64,000 bases of DNA from Piper betle (GCA_033002965.1 JAURVB010007288.1:1-64000), one strand, 5' to 3'. Counted from the stretch's first letter, positions 1 to 12,410 are shown. Translations and numbers: made by a program. Notes: generated from the sequence alone by a model not told the origin.

Positions 1-590
1 TAACCGCATTTTAGACGTAAAACGACATCCGTGGTATTTTATCAGATCCCTCCGTTGTGGGGTCATTTAGCCGAATTTTCTACACATTTTTATTAAAACT
101 CCTAGGTTAAGAACCATTTATGGTTTTCTAAAGATAAGATCCAAAAACTAAGAATTAAATCCTTTTCCAAGCCTATATGAATAAATTTGAGGGTTTATGA
201 CTTTTACGAGTAAGAGTATGTACACGATGTATGGACCGCACTAGTACTCCTTCAAACCTTGAGGTGGTATAGAGTATGAGGGTACTATGTAACACAACAC
301 GTTTCCAGAATTTGTGGCATTAACTTAACCGTTCCTTTTGCTACTCGAGTACCGTGGCAGGTGTAATATGAAGGATGTGAGGGCGTTAGTGTTGTATGTA
401 CGAATATGAATATTAGTAGTGCATGTTAGCCAACACTCATTTAAGTATAATTGCTTACCGCCAAGTGTGAGGCAATTCTAAAGTTTCCTAAGTTTCTCGA
501 TTGTAATGGAATACATATTAGTCAGCTTTCTATTTTTAATCAAATTTATTTGATTATTGACGTAATTTTCTATTATACGTAGGTGAGGTT
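1..590 (+). mobile_element. 3' part of a family-A LTR (truncated)
   Basis: The stretch aligns by eye with the 3' part of the family-A LTR at about 42365-42960. Shared landmarks in the same order are a GTTTTAGACG-like segment, the word ACTAGTACTC, the phrase TTTGTGGCA followed by TTCCTTTTGC, the word TGTGAGGCAAT and a TATACGTAGG-like end. It runs off the left window edge and stops near 590, short of the expected LTR terminus. No coding potential is visible. Confidence 0.6.
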
Positions 591-1464
591 CCTTGGCATT
601 GCCCTACCTAGGTGCATGGATCAGGTTTCATGGATGACTATATAACGAGCATCTGCCCTAAGTATGTGAACCTTGTATGATTTGAATATATGTCATGATG
701 GTTGTGCTAAGCATGTTTTATCATTATATTATTGTATTATTACATTATTACTTTGGAGTTACAATACTTTCGGGCAAGGCTAACCATCATCTATAGGGTA
801 TATAAGCCTCAGTGTCATGGAACATGACAAGGAGCTAAATTAGGTACCTGAAACGTATTTAGCTGCAGCTGTTTGTGTGTTAGAATAACATTGGTGGAAC
901 TTGCGGTTCACACCAGTTGAAGATCTATGTAAAGCCCGTGTATTAGGGTTTGATGCGCTTATACTAGATGATGGTGTGTAATTTCTCTTACGTTTTAATT
1001 TTTGCTTACGTAGGGTATGTGGGATAGGTAACCATAACCCTTGTTTAAATACACGAATCATCTTTATGTATCTAATAAGAAAACCTAAGTCAATCACTTG
1101 AACTAAATAATAAAAAATCATGTACGCAATAGCATGAAACCTCAAAACTGTAGTACGGATTTGTTTCTTCTATAGTTGAGAGCGATCAATGTATTTTTAA
1201 AGTCACCGCTCATCGTTGTATGAAAGGTTCTACCTCTGTTACGACTAAGGGTGTTAATATAGGATTCTTTTAAGTTTAAGACCCACTTGTATAGTACGAA
1301 CTTTACACACATTATATGAAAACCAAGCCCAATGTTCGTCTTCAACCTCCACAGAGGGTTGAGATCCACTTTTGTAAAGGCTGTACACGATAGCTTAATG
1401 AGTAGCTTTCAAATAATAATATCACAATTTTGACCATACTTTCGGGCCTAATTAGGGTGTTACA
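591..1464 (-). mobile_element. Family-C LTR with adjoining internal segment, minus orientation
   Basis: On the minus strand an LTR starts with TGTAACACCC at 1464 and runs to about 975. It is followed by an internal segment (GCATCAAACCCTAATAC and onwards). The same order, LTR then this internal segment, occurs on the plus strand at 20028-20760. The internal segment also recurs at 12110-12405. Short open frames at 840-1369 are translations of this repeat and carry no recognisable domain. Confidence 0.6.
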
Positions 1465-2991
1465 TTTCTAGCCAAATTTATCTGTGCTACTATATGGCAT
1501 CTTTTGTTGGAGGATGCTTTGAAGAAATATGCAAGTTTAGAGGAGGAACATTATTCGGTAATTTCTTATACTACGAAGGTAAGGTTTGATAACTTAAATA
1601 ATCGAGTTTGATTGAGTTTTCTGAGTTTCAGATTGATATATTCATGTGAGACAATTAGTATTTGCACAAAAAGTTATCAGATAAGCCTATTTTGATTAGA
1701 CTCGAGTTTATAATCTTTCTTTTCTTTTAAGCTTTATGTGATATTGAGTACATGAAATTATACAAGTAAAGACATCTTTTCATCCATAATAAAAAGAAAT
1801 AAATGTGAATGGTGGTTGGATTGTTGAAAAAATAGAATACCGGGTTGTAAAAAAGATTTGATTGATGATGAGAAGATAATTCTTGGTGAAGAAAACATTT
1901 GTTTAAAAAAACCATGATTCATCTATCTATATTAAGAAATTTTGCCCCTTAGGAGATCTGGAAGCTGCCGATCGGGTGTAGCCATGGTTAAACTCAATTG
2001 GTAGCAACATTCATCGAGGTTAGCAAGAGCTAGTCCCCTTAGGCCTTAGTCTTCCTCTTTCTAGAGTGCAATTTTTTTATCTTTCTATGGTCTCTTTGGT
2101 TAACATGAAATTAACATAAATGACATGAAAATTTTATAATAGTCAATCTTTGTGACATTAGCATATTTACTATACTTTTTATTAAAAAATTTATTAAGTT
2201 CATTATTTTATTTACAAACTAAGTATGATGATATCAAAAAAATAAAATAACCATGATTATATTACGTGACTCACCCACATACTCTCCAACGAAGAAAAAT
2301 TTTTCTCTATTTTCCTTATCTTAATAGACAAGAAAAATGAGGAATTTTTTTCTCGTAAGAAAGTCTAGTAGGTCACATAAGGTAATTATAATTAATTTTA
2401 ACATAAAATTTTTTGTAAAAATATTATTTTTAAAAGATATATTATTTATATACTAATTTGAATAAGTTAACTATTTAAAATTTTAATTTTAGTTAAATTT
2501 TCTTCGTGCTAACTAAACAGAACCTGGTAAAAATTTTTGTACCCCAGACCCGATGCAAGCTGTTTAAATTATTAATATGGTACAACTTACTCTTGCATCG
2601 TGAATATATTACATCAAAACTACCTTTTAAATCTTCTCTAACCTTATCATTCATAACATTTTGCTTATCCCTTAATGCATCAAACGTCACCTAAGGGCAA
2701 TCATTAAGGCGATGCTTCAAACAAAAAATATAAATTCAATCTTTAAAATTTAAAATGGTAGATAGGGACATTGTAGCCACGTGTTACGTTCACGTCCGTG
2801 AATGGGCGCATCGCATCCCATTATGACTGATACGGTGTTCACATCTTTGCCGACATCGACAGTTCCTAAAAAATTAAGGAGACAACTCTAACTGTTCATC
2901 TCTTGCCAATATAATGCGTGTATGTCTGAGACTTCCGTCAACACTAGCCACACTTTCTTCTTACTTTTTCATTGTGGGTGCCCCTCGGTTA
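1465..2991. other. Intergenic, AT-rich, nothing recognised
   Basis: No supported gene or complete element is seen. The stretch is AT-rich and contains only short chance frames. It ends at the 5' side of the methylesterase gene, so its last few hundred bases presumably hold that gene's promoter, but no convincing core motif set can be assigned. Confidence 0.5.
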
Positions 2992-4572
2992 ATGGCCATG
3001 TCCAAGACTATCCTTGCCACCATTCTGTTTGCTCTGCTCCTCCTTGTTCGTCCTACTAATGCTGATAAGGTGTCTGATTACAACCAACCCATTCCTTATA
3101 TTCGTCCACGCATTTTATAGTTGTTTTTTGTAGCAATTTTGGCTTTGATATATTGAAAATTTTCATCCAGGAGAATGAGCCACAACCAATATCACAAACA
3201 TGGAGAAAGCATTTTGTGCTTGTCCATGGAATATGTCATGGAGCTTGGGTATGGTACAAGTTAATCCCCCTTCTTCAGAAGGCTGGCCACAACGTTACAG
3301 CCGTAGATTTGGGCGCAGCCGGTCGCCGACCTGAGAGATTAACTGACCTCAATGGGTTTCCAGATTATGTGAAGCCATTGGTGGAGGTGATGAAAGGTCT
3401 TCCTGCTGGTGAGAAGGTGATCATTGTAGCACACAGTTATGGAGGCTTTCCTTTAGCTTGGGTGTCAGAGCTCTACCCAGAGAAGATCTTAGTGGGTGTT
3501 TTTATTGCAGCATTTATGCCGGATACTACATACAATGCTTACACAACTATTCAACAGGTAGATTTTCTATCTTACCGTATACTTAGTGTAGCCTGTAAAC
3601 TATAATATGTTGAAGTCGAAAATCGAATCTAAACTCTACCAGATTATTAATTTGGTTCATTCCAAACTAATTAAGGTTGGCTTTCTTAATCGAAAAAGAC
3701 AGTTTCTAATAGATGTTAAATTTAGGATTTTTGAATATTTCTTAGTAGAAAATCTGTTATGTTGGTCATTCTAGAAATTTTGAATGTTTAATATGGGTTA
3801 TACATTTAAAATAATTTTTTATATGATTATGTTCTCATAAACATGATATGATTTTGATTATGTGATCAAATAAACCTATTTTTAAAATAAAAACCAAATT
3901 GAACCAAACCAAATCAAAATGAAACAAAAATATAATTTATTTCGGTTCAGTTTAGTTATAGTTTGGAATTATTTTACTCAGTTTTTATGAACTGTAGTCA
4001 CAAATATATGGCTCGGTTCGGATGAACGGAACTAACCGAATGCTCATCCCTTCTTTACACATTATTTTTATTACGGGATTTATAAAGCATCATCGTCATC
4101 GTATCATTATTATCATTGTGAGATCACAACACATTTCGGTAAAACCTAGTGATCTATTCAGATCTATTACAGACCATACCTTCCAATTTCCTGTCATTTC
4201 ATTTCATTGCACATCATACACTTTCAAGTTGTTCTCTCTTTATTTCTGATGCTTGTATGCTATAAAATTATAAATTTTCCGTCATTAAATTATTGTCTAT
4301 GCTCAAAACCTATTTTAGTTTTACTTGAACTAATTAATGTTGCAATTTTAAAGTATTTGTCAGGGTTACCTTCGGGATATTTAGATGACAGCCAATTCAA
4401 TACCAGCTTTCCAGTGCCAAGGTTGAATCCAACGTTGCTGTTTGGCCCAATCCACCTTAGGAGCAAACCCTACTATAGAGCGTCAGACAAGGTTACACTT
4501 CTCTACTAATATATATGTTTGGCCCAATCCACCCACATGCTCATGTACATAGGGCTACTATATATATATATG

Positions 4573-4628
<56 letters not shown>

Positions 4629-7600
4629 GAGGTTGTACTGCAGCACAACCATCTTGGCTGTGCTGCAGTATTCCAGCCATTGGATTTAATCTAACAGCTG
4701 GATAAAAAAAAAACTTTGTGGCGTCATCGCCGCCGCCGCCGCCGGCCGACACGACGCCGCCACCCTCCCTGTCCCACCCGTCACCTCCCCCAGCCGACGG
4801 GGCGGCGACGAAACCCCCTCGCGGCAACGGGGCGGCGGATCTGGCCGCCCCGCCTCTTCCCCTACCGGCCCGCCGCCCCGCCGCCGGGCGACAGCACTCC
4901 CACCCCGTCGGGGCCGCTGCCCTGCAGTCACCCCGTCCCCTGCCCACCACCCCGCCCCCCCCCCCGGAGCGTCGCCGTGGCCGGGCACCCTTCCCGCCCC
5001 TCCGCCGTCGCTGCTGCGACGGCGCCGGCGGCCCCCCTCTTTTTTTTTTGATCTTGGCCGTTGGATGCTAATCCAACGGCCAAGATGAAACTCCAGCACA
5101 ACCAAGATGGTTGTGCTGGAGTACAGGAAAACTATTTCCATATATATATAATAGTGTTTATAGTGATATTTATTTTTTTTATATTTATACCCCCACAACC
5201 TTATATGTATACTAGACAAGATGCACATGCTTTGCTTATTGTAGAAATAAACTCAAATTTTATAAATAGATCCTTATTTAATAATGAGATAGAATAAAAG
5301 GACCTAATATCTTATAGGTAGACTGTGATTTTACGGATATATTCTAAATAATTTTAGAGATAGCTAGATTTAGGGCTATTAATTGAACGAGTCAGCTCAT
5401 GAGGATTTAGTGTTTAGCTCGACTTGACTCGACTCAAAACTCGACATTTAAATCCTCGAACTTGAACTTGACTCGTATTCGAATCCTACAAGTTGAGCTT
5501 GAGTAAGGCAGTGTTCGACTTGATTCGACTTAATTATAATTCAAATTCGAATCAAAATCGACTCATATCTCAACTTGAATTGCCCTCAATAATATAATAT
5601 AGTAATATACATAATATTATTTACCTACTCAAAATGCATTTAAAATCATAGATAAATCTTATTATTGACTATTAATATAAATTCTAAAAACTAATTTTAC
5701 TATAATAAAAGTAAAAAATTAATTTTAATTAACATGAGTCTGCTCCTTGTAGAAAATCTCTACCACAACAATTTAATTGTTTATCATGGCTTAATTAACT
5801 AAAATCATATGGTTAAAAAATTATGCATGTTATGGTTTATATAAGAGATGGGCCACTAAAAATGTAGATAAGATAGCCAAAAGATTTATAGTTCATTACC
5901 AAAGATAAATAAATAAATATATATATATTATATATATATATATATTAAAATATTATACCTATAATTAGGTTCCTACATGATTCGGCATCCATTAATAAGC
6001 CCATGTGTAAAACCTATGACTCAAGTCGGAGTTTTATATTAGCGAGCCATCGGTTAAACCGTCGGTTCGAATCAAGTCAATTTCATGAACCGCGTTCTGA
6101 GCCGAGGCCAGTTGTGAATTATAAATGCTGAAAGTCAAGTGTACTTAATTATATGATGATAATGTCGGGAATATGATGAGAAATGAGTCATTGTAGTATA
6201 TGAAAGTATGTAGCATGTTTTTATATATTTGATCATAGAATTATTTTTAAGCCTAATAACGCGTTAGGATGCATTATAGAGCAGTTTCGGTGGGTTATTA
6301 GTTATAGAACATGTCATTTATGGGATTTTTCCCTATTTTTGGATTGTTTTTATGATTCATTAAGAGTTAGTTATTATTTTATACTCGAGCTGGAATCAAG
6401 TCAACTTTTATTTGCAATATTGCCATGGCCCATTTCTCCCCCTCCCCCTCCCCCTCCCCAACGCTTTTCATTCTCCTAAATCCTCGACACCGCCCTCCTT
6501 CTTCGTCACCAATGCTGCTTTCGGCCATTGCACCACCACCGATCGATGCCGCCGGTCATAGCCAAAACATTGCCGACTATTCCCTTGGTTGTCCTGTTGT
6601 TGCTCGGCCTCCACAACGCGACGAAGCCGCAATGATTGTGCCTCGCTCCCATCATCGATCTTGCCGCTGGCAACCATCGCTGCTGCCATCCAGTCACTAC
6701 CTCAATGTTGCCGACCCTCCCGCTATGTTCCCTGACTAGAGTAGAGCCTAGCGCCGCCCATCTCGGCCGGATTTCGTCACTCAATCACGACCGCCCCTGT
6801 TTTGCCCTTTTTCGACGAGTCGCCACCACCAACGACCTTGTCGACATCATAGACGCATCAGGCTCGCCGAGCCAATGCCAACTATACCCATACCACCTCC
6901 ATCCCACTAGTAGCCACCACTAACAATAGTCACCAAAAAGCTGTCAGAAAGTGGCTACGAAACCGCCAAAACCCATCGGAAAACCGAATGAGCTGCAATT
7001 CACTGGATCTTCCACTAAACTCATCCAGTCGAATCTGATCGAACTTCGGGCGCCAGTGGAGCTCCGAGACGTGCGACGAAAAGCTAGTCGTCGCCAACTG
7101 CCGACAACATGAAGTATAATTACCTCTGATTTAATTATTTAAAATTAATAATTATTAGCACAACATGTTAGGATTGATTGTTTGGCGTGATGAATGCCTG
7201 AAAGTGGATGAAGTGATACTTATATGATTTGCGTTATCCTTAATGAATGCTAATTATCTAATTACATTTAAGCATGCTAGTTGACTGCAACGTAATTAAG
7301 AAAAATATAATAAAATCGATGTGAATAGGATGAGCTAGGGACAATTTTATGGTGATAAGGATTGTTGATTGTTTGATGGGTAATGGGTGTATTGTGAATA
7401 TAATAAACTATTTTGTTGATAGACTATTTTGTTAATTTTTAATCATTATGACTATATGTTTTTCTCCAAAAATGAGTTACTTTTGAGCTTATGAACGAAC
7501 CGGTTTCGAGCTCCCAAACAAGTTGACTTTGAGCTCTTTAAAATTTAACAGTTTAAGTGTATTCAAACTCGAGTTGAGCTCGAAGAGTATCAAAATTATT

Positions 7601-8345
7601 TGAGTCGATTTCAAGCATATATGTTTGAAACTCGTTTGATCTCAAGTCGAATTCTAATGAACTTCGAGTTATTTGAGTCGAATTCGAGCACAAGGTGAAC
7701 TCGACTCACTCATTTACCAGCCCTAGCTAGATTAAATGATTTGATATATTTTTCATTTGTTATATTTTATATGTTGTATTTCCTACTTTTCGTCCGAACA
7801 CGACTTTTTATTCCCTATTTAGAGATAGAATTACTTTATAGATAAACACTAAATTAAATAATTAAGGATATGATAGGCACTTATTTTAAGGATAAAACAA
7901 TAATTAAATAAATATAAATTATGATATTATTTTCTTTTATTTTGCTGCGTTTGGATCCGTTAAATTTCCTACTTTTCGTCAACTTTTAAATTTCCTTTTA
8001 ACCAGAGTTGATATGTGCTAGTGTATATTGCTATATTCTTTTTGTTTGTAATTATCAGGATTACGCCTTGGCGCTGACATTGATAAGAACGTCATCACTG
8101 TTCCAGCAAGATCTCAACAGTACTACTTTCACAACGGCAAAATATGGCTCAGTTCCGAGAGTATTCATTGTAAGCACACAAGACTATTCCATACTAACAT
8201 CTTACCAGTGGGTGATGATAAAAAACTTCCCCCTAGGGAGGTGCGGGTGATTAATAACGATCATGTGCTGATGTTGACTGCACCGTTGCAGTTGCTTGCA
8301 CATCTGTTGGACATTGCCAATGGCAACAGTCTTGAGTTGAAGTGA
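2992..8345 (+). CDS. Methylesterase (MES)-family alpha/beta hydrolase with an apparent 1-base frameshift
   Basis: Exons are inferred at 2992-3069, 3171-3557, 4354-4491 and 8059-8345, all joined in phase 0. The product resembles plant methylesterases/hydroxynitrile lyase-like esterases, which hydrolyse methyl esters of hormones such as salicylate, jasmonate or auxin; the substrate here is unknown. Residues 1-26 form a hydrophobic signal-like segment. The family start FVLVHGICHGAW is at residues 41-52, the nucleophile Ser115 lies in AHSYGG, and the catalytic Asp is probably D243. In exon 4 a run of five C (about 8228-8232) shifts the frame and the reading ends at 8250. One more C would continue through the catalytic-His segment NNDHVLML to a stop at 8343-8345. 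The loss is either real inactivation or a homopolymer sequencing error. Intron 3 is swollen to 3.6 kb by two transposable elements. An in-frame upstream ATG at 2914 is an alternative start, but 2992 places the hydrophobic stretch at the N-terminus. The exon 3 acceptor (AAAG before 4354) was chosen because it gives the family-like joint QQYL. Confidence 0.8.
4575..4624. repeat. (GA)n microsatellite
   Basis: About 25 uninterrupted GA dinucleotides lie directly beside the hairpin element in methylesterase intron 3. A short TA run precedes them. Confidence 0.95.
4636..5122. mobile_element. Hairpin-ended (foldback/MITE-like) element with GC-rich core
   Basis: Each end carries two consecutive palindromes in mirrored order. 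Left: 4636-4670 (15-bp arms, 14 matching, TACTGCAGCACAACC) then 4673-4701 (imperfect, around CCATTGGATT). Right: 5051-5086 (perfect 16-bp arms, ATCTTGGCCGTTGGAT) then 5090-5122 (14-bp arms, CTCCAGCACAACC). Between them lies an extremely C/G-rich core of about 330 bp. The outer hairpins share the word CAGCACAACC. No transposase is encoded. Overlapping Pro/Arg/Ala-rich frames in the core are composition artefacts. It sits in intron 3 of the methylesterase. The class assignment is inferred from structure only, and no target duplication was identified. Confidence 0.6.
5363..7733. mobile_element. Non-autonomous hAT-type transposon, copy 1, with 8-bp TSD
   Basis: The element body is 5371-7725 (2355 bp). 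It starts TAGGGCTATTAA and ends with the inverted counterpart TTACCAGCCCTA. It is flanked by perfect 8-bp direct repeats GCTAGATT at 5363-5370 and 7726-7733. TAGGG-type ends and an 8-bp TSD are hallmarks of the hAT superfamily. Both subterminal regions are rich in GAGTCGAG/CTCGAC-like words, a usual place for transposase-binding repeats. No transposase frame is visible, so it would need a partner element. It lies in methylesterase intron 3. A second copy sits at 34949-39717 and a 3' fragment at about 23525-23761. Confidence 0.85.
6006..7340 (+). mobile_element. 5' half of a family-B LTR captured inside the hAT element
   Basis: Starting with TGTAAAACC at 6006, the sequence parallels the first half of the solo LTR at 36198-39101. 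Shared landmarks include GGTTCGA..GAGTCA-like words, the ATATGATGATAA word, the C/T-rich stretch after a GCCCATTT-like word, and a final AATAGGATGAG near 7330. The same captured segment is present in hAT copy 2, so capture came before that family spread. Open frames at 6425-6923 are translations of the LTR's C-rich part. Confidence 0.7.
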
Positions 8346-9680
8346 TGGGTGACTTTTAGTATATATGATTCTGCTATATACAGAGAAACATTTTAAGCTT
8401 AAAATAGGGTTTGAATGATCAAGTAGACAATGTAAAAATAAGTCTCCTATGGTGCTGTTGACAGTAGAATCATATAATAAAACTCAATTCGCTCCTTGGT
8501 ATCGTCATAGTTTCAATATTCTTTTGACTAAAAAATCCTACTTCATTTGGTGGTTTTCCGAGTTAAAACTCTTTAAATGACTTCTGGTGACATATTTTAT
8601 AATTAACTCCTCGATACACGATATAAATGTTATTAAAACATGTTATTTTTTATAATTTAGCTAAATCAATATTTTAAAGTTATGTAACAATATATTTATT
8701 AGTTTCAGGCATCAGAACAAGTAATGTATATTCATTGGAAATAACTTTTTATGATATTATTTGAAAAGAAAATAGTATAAATAACTTCTAATCAGATTTA
8801 GTCTTTCTGATTCGGCTCCACTACTTGTTAGTAATGTCGAGTCAGGTTGTAAGATCATATTTGTCCCACATTGATAACCTACTCAGGTAAAATATGACAT
8901 ATTAGTGGGTATGTCAATATGTATCATCAAATTTTATTAACCATTTCCAATGAATGATTTATGACCATTTTGCACTTCGAATGTGAATGAGATTAATAAT
9001 TCTTTGTACTTCAAACCCACAGGTGTCGACATTAAAATTTATTTTAGATTTATGTAAATTGATCTATTATTTTTTGTAGTGATCTCATTGCTAATGGTTG
9101 TTTTGGCCGTGGGCAAGACTTTTTTTTTACTGTCGGCGGCTATTCCGCCTTTGGCAGCCCATCCCTCCCCATATGGTGGCATGCTAGCCCACGCCATGGC
9201 AGCACTTAGGAGTTTATTTAAATATTTTTTCAAGATTTAAATTAGACCATCTTTGTAATTAGACGGCTCAAATTAATTGGCACAAAGAGCACTATCTGCA
9301 GCATGAGAGAAAGCACCCAAGTCCTTATATTATAAACAAGTGGTATATATTATGGCATTTAAATGAATGGTCGGCACTCTTAGCAATATTTTGCTTGTGC
9401 AAAATGATTCTTCTTATACTAGTACTAAGTTTTTAGTAATGGTCTGGTCCTTGAGAACATGTTATTATATTCATTGAAAGGGCAGGTCGTTACAGAATGT
9501 GACCGATTTATCCAAAGAATTTTGATTATGGATGACCAAATTTTTCCCCGATGTTAGTTCAATGGACATGGACAATACCTTATCTAACATCCGAGCGACT
9601 GATGCCCACCCCTATGTATACGAGTTTGAGTAGATATTGTAGATAGTGAGAATATGACATAAACACTGCAAGAAAAATCA
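8346..9680. other. Intergenic, nothing recognised
   Basis: This stretch follows the methylesterase end and presumably includes its 3' UTR. AT-rich sequence with no supported gene, no LTR termini and no clear repeat was seen. Confidence 0.5.
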
Positions 9681-9689
9681 CCACAAACA

Positions 9690-10706
9690 CCGTCTTAGGT
9701 ATGATTGACGTATGAGTATGTCGACATGCAACCAACACAAATTCTTACAAAGTTTGAAACCATTGACTATATTTAAAAACTCAATAAAAGTGGTTGTTTC
9801 GCACAAGTTCTCCCCCTTCTAAATTGTTGAGAAGGATATGCTTGTATACACATAGTTTGATGTGTGATAACGAAAAATTAATTCATGAGAGGTCGTAATA
9901 AATGAGTCATAAATACATACATATATATAATAACAATATGCAAAAACAATAAATAAAGCTTACACACTTCCTAATAAAGAAATATGAAAATATAATAAAT
10001 AAAGCTTATTAAAATAATTCATAAATATTATTAAATTACATTAATTTAATAATATTTAATATTCGTTTCTAGATAAAATAATTAAATTATTTTTGGGGTT
10101 TTATAATCTCCCAAATTTGGGAATTTTTCTCTTCAAAAATATATTAAAGTCATAATGAGAAATATTGCTAAATCATCAGATATATTGGATTGTACCCCGG
10201 TCGGTACTTAATGTAAGATTAACATAACTTTTGGGAGGAATATTACATTTTACTCACTTTTAAGGAAATTTCATTCTCAAAATTCCTTTTTATGACTCAT
10301 AACGTACCAATATTAATCCAATATAGAATCGGGTTCGCTCTGATACTATCTGTTAATAACTTAATATAAAAAATTATGCACTTCAAAGTATGATTGACAT
10401 TTAGGTATATCGACGTGCAAACAACTTTAATGGCAAATTCGTAAAAACTTCGAAACCAACGATTATATTGAAAAACTCAAAAAAGGTGGTTGTTTCCCAC
10501 AAATTTCTACCCTTTCTTAGTTGAGAAATATATACTTATATATAAAAAATATGCACTTCAAAGTATGATTGACAAATAGGTATATCGACGTGAAAACAAC
10601 TTAAATGGCAAATTTGTAAAAACTCCAGAACCAATGATTATATTGAAAAACTCAAAAAAGGTGGTTGTTTCCAACAAATTCTACCCCTTTTGGGTTGAGA
10701 AAGATA

Positions 10707-10758
<52 letters not shown>

Positions 10759-11720
10759 TAGTTTGATGCGTGAAAACGAAAAAAGTAAATAATAAAATGG
10801 CCATAAATACATATACACTACATAATAACTATATACAAAAAGAAAACAAAGAAAGCTTCCACACTTCATAATAACGAAATACAAGTAGACAATAAATAAA
10901 GCTTATTGTAAAACCCCAAGAATAACTTAATTATTTCATCTCGAAACAAATCTTAAAGATTATTATATTAATATAATTTAATCTTATAACATTCCATGAC
11001 TAGTAAATCAAACTAAATGTCTATTAACAACTTAGTATAACAAAATATACACTTCAAAGTATGATTAATGTACGAGTATGTCGACGTACAGCTAACTTAA
11101 TGACAAATTCCTACAAACTTCAGAACCAACGACTGTGTTGAAAAACTCAGTTGTTTCCTACAAGTTCTCCCCCTTATGGGTTGAGAAGGATATGCTTATA
11201 TATACATAGTTGGATGCGTGAAAATAAAAAAATAAGTAATGAGAGGTTATAATAAATGAGTAATAAATACATGTACACTCCATAATAACAATATATGAAA
11301 AGGCAATAAATAAAGCTTACACACTTCATAATAATGAAATACAAAAAGACAATAAATAATGCTTATTGAAACAAGTCATAAATATTAATAAATTACAGTA
11401 ATTTAATAATATTTAATATTCATTTCAAGATAAAATAAGTGAGTTATTTTTGGGGTTTTATAATCTCCCCAACTTGAAAATTTTTTTCTTTGAAAATATA
11501 AAGTTATAATGAGAAATATCGCTAAATTGGTGAATATATTTGATTGTACCCCGGTTGGTATTGGATGTGAGATTAACATAATTTTTGGGAAGAATATTAT
11601 ATTTCACCTACTTTAAGGAAATTTTGTCTTCAAAATTCCTCTCTATGATTTTTAACATACCAATGTCAATCCACTACGGAACTAGGTTCGTTCTGATACC
11701 ACCTATAACACCCAATTTTT
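9690..11720. repeat. Tandem LTR-like repeats (family D)
   Basis: A common segment beginning GTATGATTGA recurs at 9699, 10388, 10563 and 11059. Each occurrence is followed by similar text, for example a GGTTGTTTC word and an AATAAATAAAGCTTA word. The segment GGGGTTTTATAATCTCCC with its downstream text occurs at about 10095 and 11452. Minus-strand primer-binding-like words (complement of GTTCGCTCTGATAC and GTTCGTTCTGATACCA) lie at about 10333 and 11685. They suggest LTR/PBS units of a tRNA-Met-primed retroelement in minus orientation. A long TA run lies at about 10713-10754. No coding potential is seen. Confidence 0.55.
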
Positions 11721-12048
11721 TCATTTTAGTGGCAGACTGAAATGCGATGTTAAAAATTTATAAAGTTAATAATTTAATTATTATATAAACTTCATAGAAG
11801 TGAATTTCAAAGGTACAGGCCGGAACCACTCAACGGCCAACTAAAATTATAAATACATACATAATAATCATACATACTATACCAAACCACACAATGACAC
11901 CACGTGCAACCTAGACAACTCAACGAATTATATAGCGTGTCATAAATATATACATGTACCAGAATCTAATCGACAATAACATGTCCATATTGTACATAAA
12001 CATATATATGTATTAGAATCTAGTTGACGGTAACATGCCCATGCCATA

Positions 12049-12093
<45 letters not shown>

Positions 12094-12109
12094 CAAAATC
12101 TAGTCTACA
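11721..12109. other. Unassigned repeat-like DNA with TA microsatellite
   Basis: The stretch starts beside a TATAACACCC word that could be an LTR terminus. It contains two near-repeated segments (TGTACCAGAATCTAATCGAC and a TATTAGAATCTAGTTGAC-like variant) and a TA run at about 12053-12089. No gene is seen. Confidence 0.4.
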
Positions 12110-12410
12110 GTGAACCTTGTATGATTTGGATGTATGCTATGATGATTGTGCTAGCATTTTTTATCTTTATATTATTATATTTTACTATGGAGTTATAATA
12201 CTTTGGGGAAGGCTAACCAACATCTGCAAGGTATATAAGCCTCAGAATCCTAGAACTTGACAAGGAGCTAAGTCAGGTACACGAAATGTATATGGCTGTA
12301 GCTATTTGTGTGTTAGAGTAATGTGGGTGGAGGAGCATACGGTTCACACCACTTGAAGACCCATGTGAAGTCTGGGTATTAGGGTTTGATGCCCTGATAC
12401 CAACTTGTAA
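12110..12410 (-). mobile_element. Family-C internal segment with PBS, minus orientation
   Basis: This segment is closely similar to 656-975 in the same orientation. On the minus strand it begins with AGTTGGTATCAGGGCATC, a primer-binding-site-like match to initiator tRNA-Met, at its junction with the next feature. The adjoining LTR at 12411 points the other way, so the joint is a rearrangement rather than a simple element. Confidence 0.55.

Noticed and set aside
1490..1560. A possible short exon (frame with LLLEDALKKYASLEEEH).
   Set aside because: It is isolated, without matching neighbours or a recognisable family; too short to support.
4558..5228. Several overlapping Pro/Arg/Ala/Gly-rich open frames on both strands.
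   Set aside because: They fall in the C/G-rich core of the hairpin element and the GA microsatellite. Open frames in all directions reflect base composition, and no domain is seen.
6425..6923. Open frames of 70-104 codons on both strands.
   Set aside because: They are translations of the C-rich part of the captured family-B LTR. Corresponding frames in the other copy are broken differently.
5371..7725. Search for a hAT transposase (BED finger, dimerisation domain) inside the element.
   Set aside because: No such motif is present; the centre is mostly the captured LTR piece.
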